A DNA stretch of 64,000 bases from Motacilla alba alba (Eukaryota > Chordata > Aves > Passeriformes > Motacillidae): positions 1,984,001 to 2,048,000 of the forward strand of contig NC_052027.1 in NCBI RefSeq assembly GCF_015832195.1, read 5' to 3'. Made by a program: the position numbers and the translations under genes. The notes under the pieces were generated by a model. That model was not told where the DNA came from. It searched no databases and was given only the letters and a program-made list of their open reading frames with translations. Shown in pieces: positions 61,708-64,000 of this stretch. Within the stretch, counting starts at the first letter, position 1. The number at the start of each line of letters is the position of its first letter.

Positions 61708-62782
61708 AACACATTTTAAGTCCAATGAAAAAGCTGAAAGTTTTCCATTGTTATTCTCAGTTATTCCAGAGAACAAACAGAGGGTCGTGCACGTGCTGCA
61801 AAGCAAAGTCTCCTCTCCCTGATGTCTGCACAGGGCAATGCAGGACAGACAGTTCCCCCAAAGAGGAGCGATGCCTGTCTTGGCATAAACAGCACTGAAA
61901 AGTAAATTAGATGATTACCACTCCAAATATTTTCCTAGGGTTAAATGATGGTGGTTCTCAAGCCAGGGCTGCAATTCCATTTCTTGTGATAGTTCCCTAT
62001 TTCACATGTGAATGAGTCCAATTCTCAGAATGTTTCCCTGTAAATATTTCTGCTGTTCACATCAGCAGGGCCTTTGTTCAGAGCTCTGCAAGAACTCTTC
62101 AAACACATTGACTTTTTATAGCAGCAGCTTTAGGAAAAGCAACATTTGTGCACAAGCAAAAGGTGGATAATTGAAAAGATCCTTCCCATTCCTAAATGTT
62201 TCCTGACTATGAAATCCCAGGGGAGTTTGTGCTGCTGCTGAAGGCCTGAAACTCACAAAGTTTAATATTTCATTTCCAGAAGCCAGCAGAGGCAGTTTCA
62301 GCAGTACACAAGTTATTTTTTCGAGATGAAAATGAGATTGCTGAGCTTCAGTCTGGAAGTGCAGCCCATTAGAAACCCCAGTGCCACCACACGTGTGCAG
62401 ATGTCTTTTTAACTTCACTTCTGGCAATGCAGCCATTGCAAATTCTTTTGAAAGGCACCTTTGCTCCTAATTGGATTCTGCCAAAGAAACTTGACTCTAA
62501 GAGCTCTGACTGCAGGCAGGTAGGAGGGGGGGGAAAAACATGGAGTAGAAATATTTGTGGTGAATTGTTCTGCATTTGTGGGCACGGCTGTGTGAGTAAT
62601 TTTGCTTGGATGGTTCATGATTAGCACTTCTGTAAAAGCAAAACAGAAATTAAAATCCTGAGGCTGATGTATCTATGGATGTATTCAGAATGTGAAAAAT
62701 ACTTGTTAAGATAAATTTGTACTACGTGACCTCTCAGTTTTGTAAATATTCTGAAGGAAAACCTGCAGGACACACCTAAGGT

Positions 62783-63258
62783 TGATGCTTTAAGGTTTAG
62801 CTTTTCTATTTTCATATATCTGTAACACTGCAGTTCTTTGGTGTGTGACTCCAAACCCCACACACAGTGGGAGCTGCTGCTTTCCCATTGGGGGCAGACA
62901 CAGCAATTCCTCTCCAGGCCTGGCAATCAAGGACACCTCACTGCCTCAGGCCCCAGGGATGGGAACAAAAGGGAGCTGGGGCAGCAAACTGGGGCTCAAT
63001 GACTTCATTAGCTGAAGCTGGAATTGGCAGATGAACCCCCAAGATGCAAATGGACCAAACTGATCAAAGTGTGCAAACCCTGAGCCATCATCCATTTTTG
63101 GGTGCAGCACCTGGGGGCTTTGTCTGCCCGAAATGTACCTGAAGACCCTTCAATAAGTATTTTAAATATTGAAATAATAATATTTCAATAAATATTGTTC
63201 TTTTCATTCCCTTAATTCAGTCTGGCCTCTGTTTTTCGGTAATCCCAAAAAGGCATCA
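62783..63258 (+). mobile_element. Older LTR related to the TGATGCC family
   Basis: A 476-bp element starting TGATGCTTTAAGGTTTAGC and ending CCCAAAAAGGCATCA, so the terminal inverted repeat is kept with one change. CAATAAATATTG sits near the end as a likely polyadenylation signal. The flanks AGGT and AGAC do not match well, so it is older than the 47 and 54 kb copies. Confidence 0.75.
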
Positions 63259-63737
63259 AGACCCTGAAGAGCAGCAGCAGCAAGGAGCAGCCTCAGCACT
63301 CAGTTCCCATTTTGCTCTGCCCACTGGTGTGCTGCAGAGTGCCAGCTCTGCTCAGCTCCCAGATAAATCACTGCTAATGAAGCGTGCTGCACAGCCAGAC
63401 AGCAACAGGCAGCTTTTAATCACCTCGGCAAAGGAGGAGCTGGGGGGGAGCACGAAGCACTCAGCACTAATGGGGGACTTGTTAGGCTGGAGGTGATGCA
63501 GCCCCGGGGCTGCCACAGGTGTGACCCGAGGCCAGGAGCAGGGAATTCACTGCTGCCCTCCACTCTGACATTAATCCATGCTGCCAAAACCTCCTCGGTG
63601 GCACCCAGCTTCTGAAACAGGAGTGGAGAAGCATAAAAATAATCTTCTTCTGGGCTGCAGAAGGGAGAGCAGAGCTTGGGGTGACCCCACTGCTCTCTGG
63701 TTGCACCTGGAGTGGGGCTGGGCAGGTGCTGAGAGCA

Positions 63738-63855
63738 CAAAATCACGGAGTTGTTTGGGTTGGAAAAGAGCTCCAAGATGATGGAGTCCAACCTGTGAGC
63801 AATCCCCACGCAGAGCAGAGCTCTGAGGGCCACGTCCAGCCACTCCTTGAGCTGC
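63738..63855 (-). mobile_element. CR1-type LINE fragment
   Basis: Antisense: AAAATCACGGAGTTGTTTGG, GTTGGAAAAGAGCTCCAAGA, TGGAGTCCAACCTGTGAGCA, then the CCACTCCTTGAG segment of another CR1 subfamily. Confidence 0.75.
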
Positions 63856-64000
63856 TCAGGGAAAAGAGCAGATGGAAAATGCAGCCAGACAGCACCCAGA
63901 CTGGGTGGATGCTGCAGGCCAAATCTAGAAACAGCACAGCCAGCAAAACAAGGTACAAGAGAAGATCAAGTTCCACTCATCTGCACTGAAAAAAAAAAGA

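Larger units (their letters stand above)
59668..64000 (-). other. CNTN4: CNTN4 5'UTR intron (partial)
   Basis: The acceptor TTTTTCAG at 59668 implies that transcription enters from beyond the window. It contains two CR1 ends and one LTR (62783-63258). I saw no CpG-rich promoter-like region, so the promoter is probably outside. Confidence 0.6.

Overview
The window is vertebrate and almost certainly avian, most likely a songbird. It carries many 5'-truncated CR1 LINE 3' ends in both orientations, several solo-LTR families of the kind abundant in passerines, and no bacterial or compact-genome gene organisation. The passerine assignment is an inference from the repeats, because no species marker is present.

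The only gene I can support is the 5' part of contactin-4 (CNTN4), read on the minus strand. CNTN4 is a GPI-anchored neuronal immunoglobulin-superfamily adhesion protein. Four exons join in phase. They are the start-codon/signal-peptide exon with 80 nt of 5'UTR (59667 down to 59533), the first Ig1 exon (29956-29830), the second Ig1 exon (28564-28389), and the short exon leading into Ig2 (12227-12132). Two of these, the signal exon and the Ig2-entry exon, are so short that they are hidden inside longer chance reading frames in other frames. All borders have GT/AG sites, and the phases (1, 0/2, 1, 1) agree across junctions. The four exons encode the N-terminal 149 or so residues. The rest of the gene lies beyond base 1, and any earlier 5'UTR exons and the promoter lie beyond base 64000.

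The layout from right to left along transcription is as follows. A 5'UTR intron (59668-64000) is followed by the signal exon and a 29.6 kb intron rich in LTRs, CR1 and minisatellites. Then come the Ig1 exon pair, separated by a 1.27 kb intron, and a 16.2 kb intron that holds a decayed copy of the second Ig1 exon and a near-perfect inverted duplication. The Ig2-entry exon follows, and then at least 12.1 kb of the next intron.

Other content is repeats. There are solo LTRs with TGATGCC/GGCATCA ends and 4-bp target duplications, and solo LTRs with 6-bp target duplications. There are also fragments of an LTR with an internal TTA-rich stretch, more than a dozen CR1 tails, and several minisatellites whose tandem structure creates long but meaningless reading frames. 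I found no tRNA, rRNA, CRISPR or complete transposon, and no defined new biological system. The strongest unusual items are the relic exon, the inverted duplication, and the LTR copies facing one another inside the CNTN4 introns.
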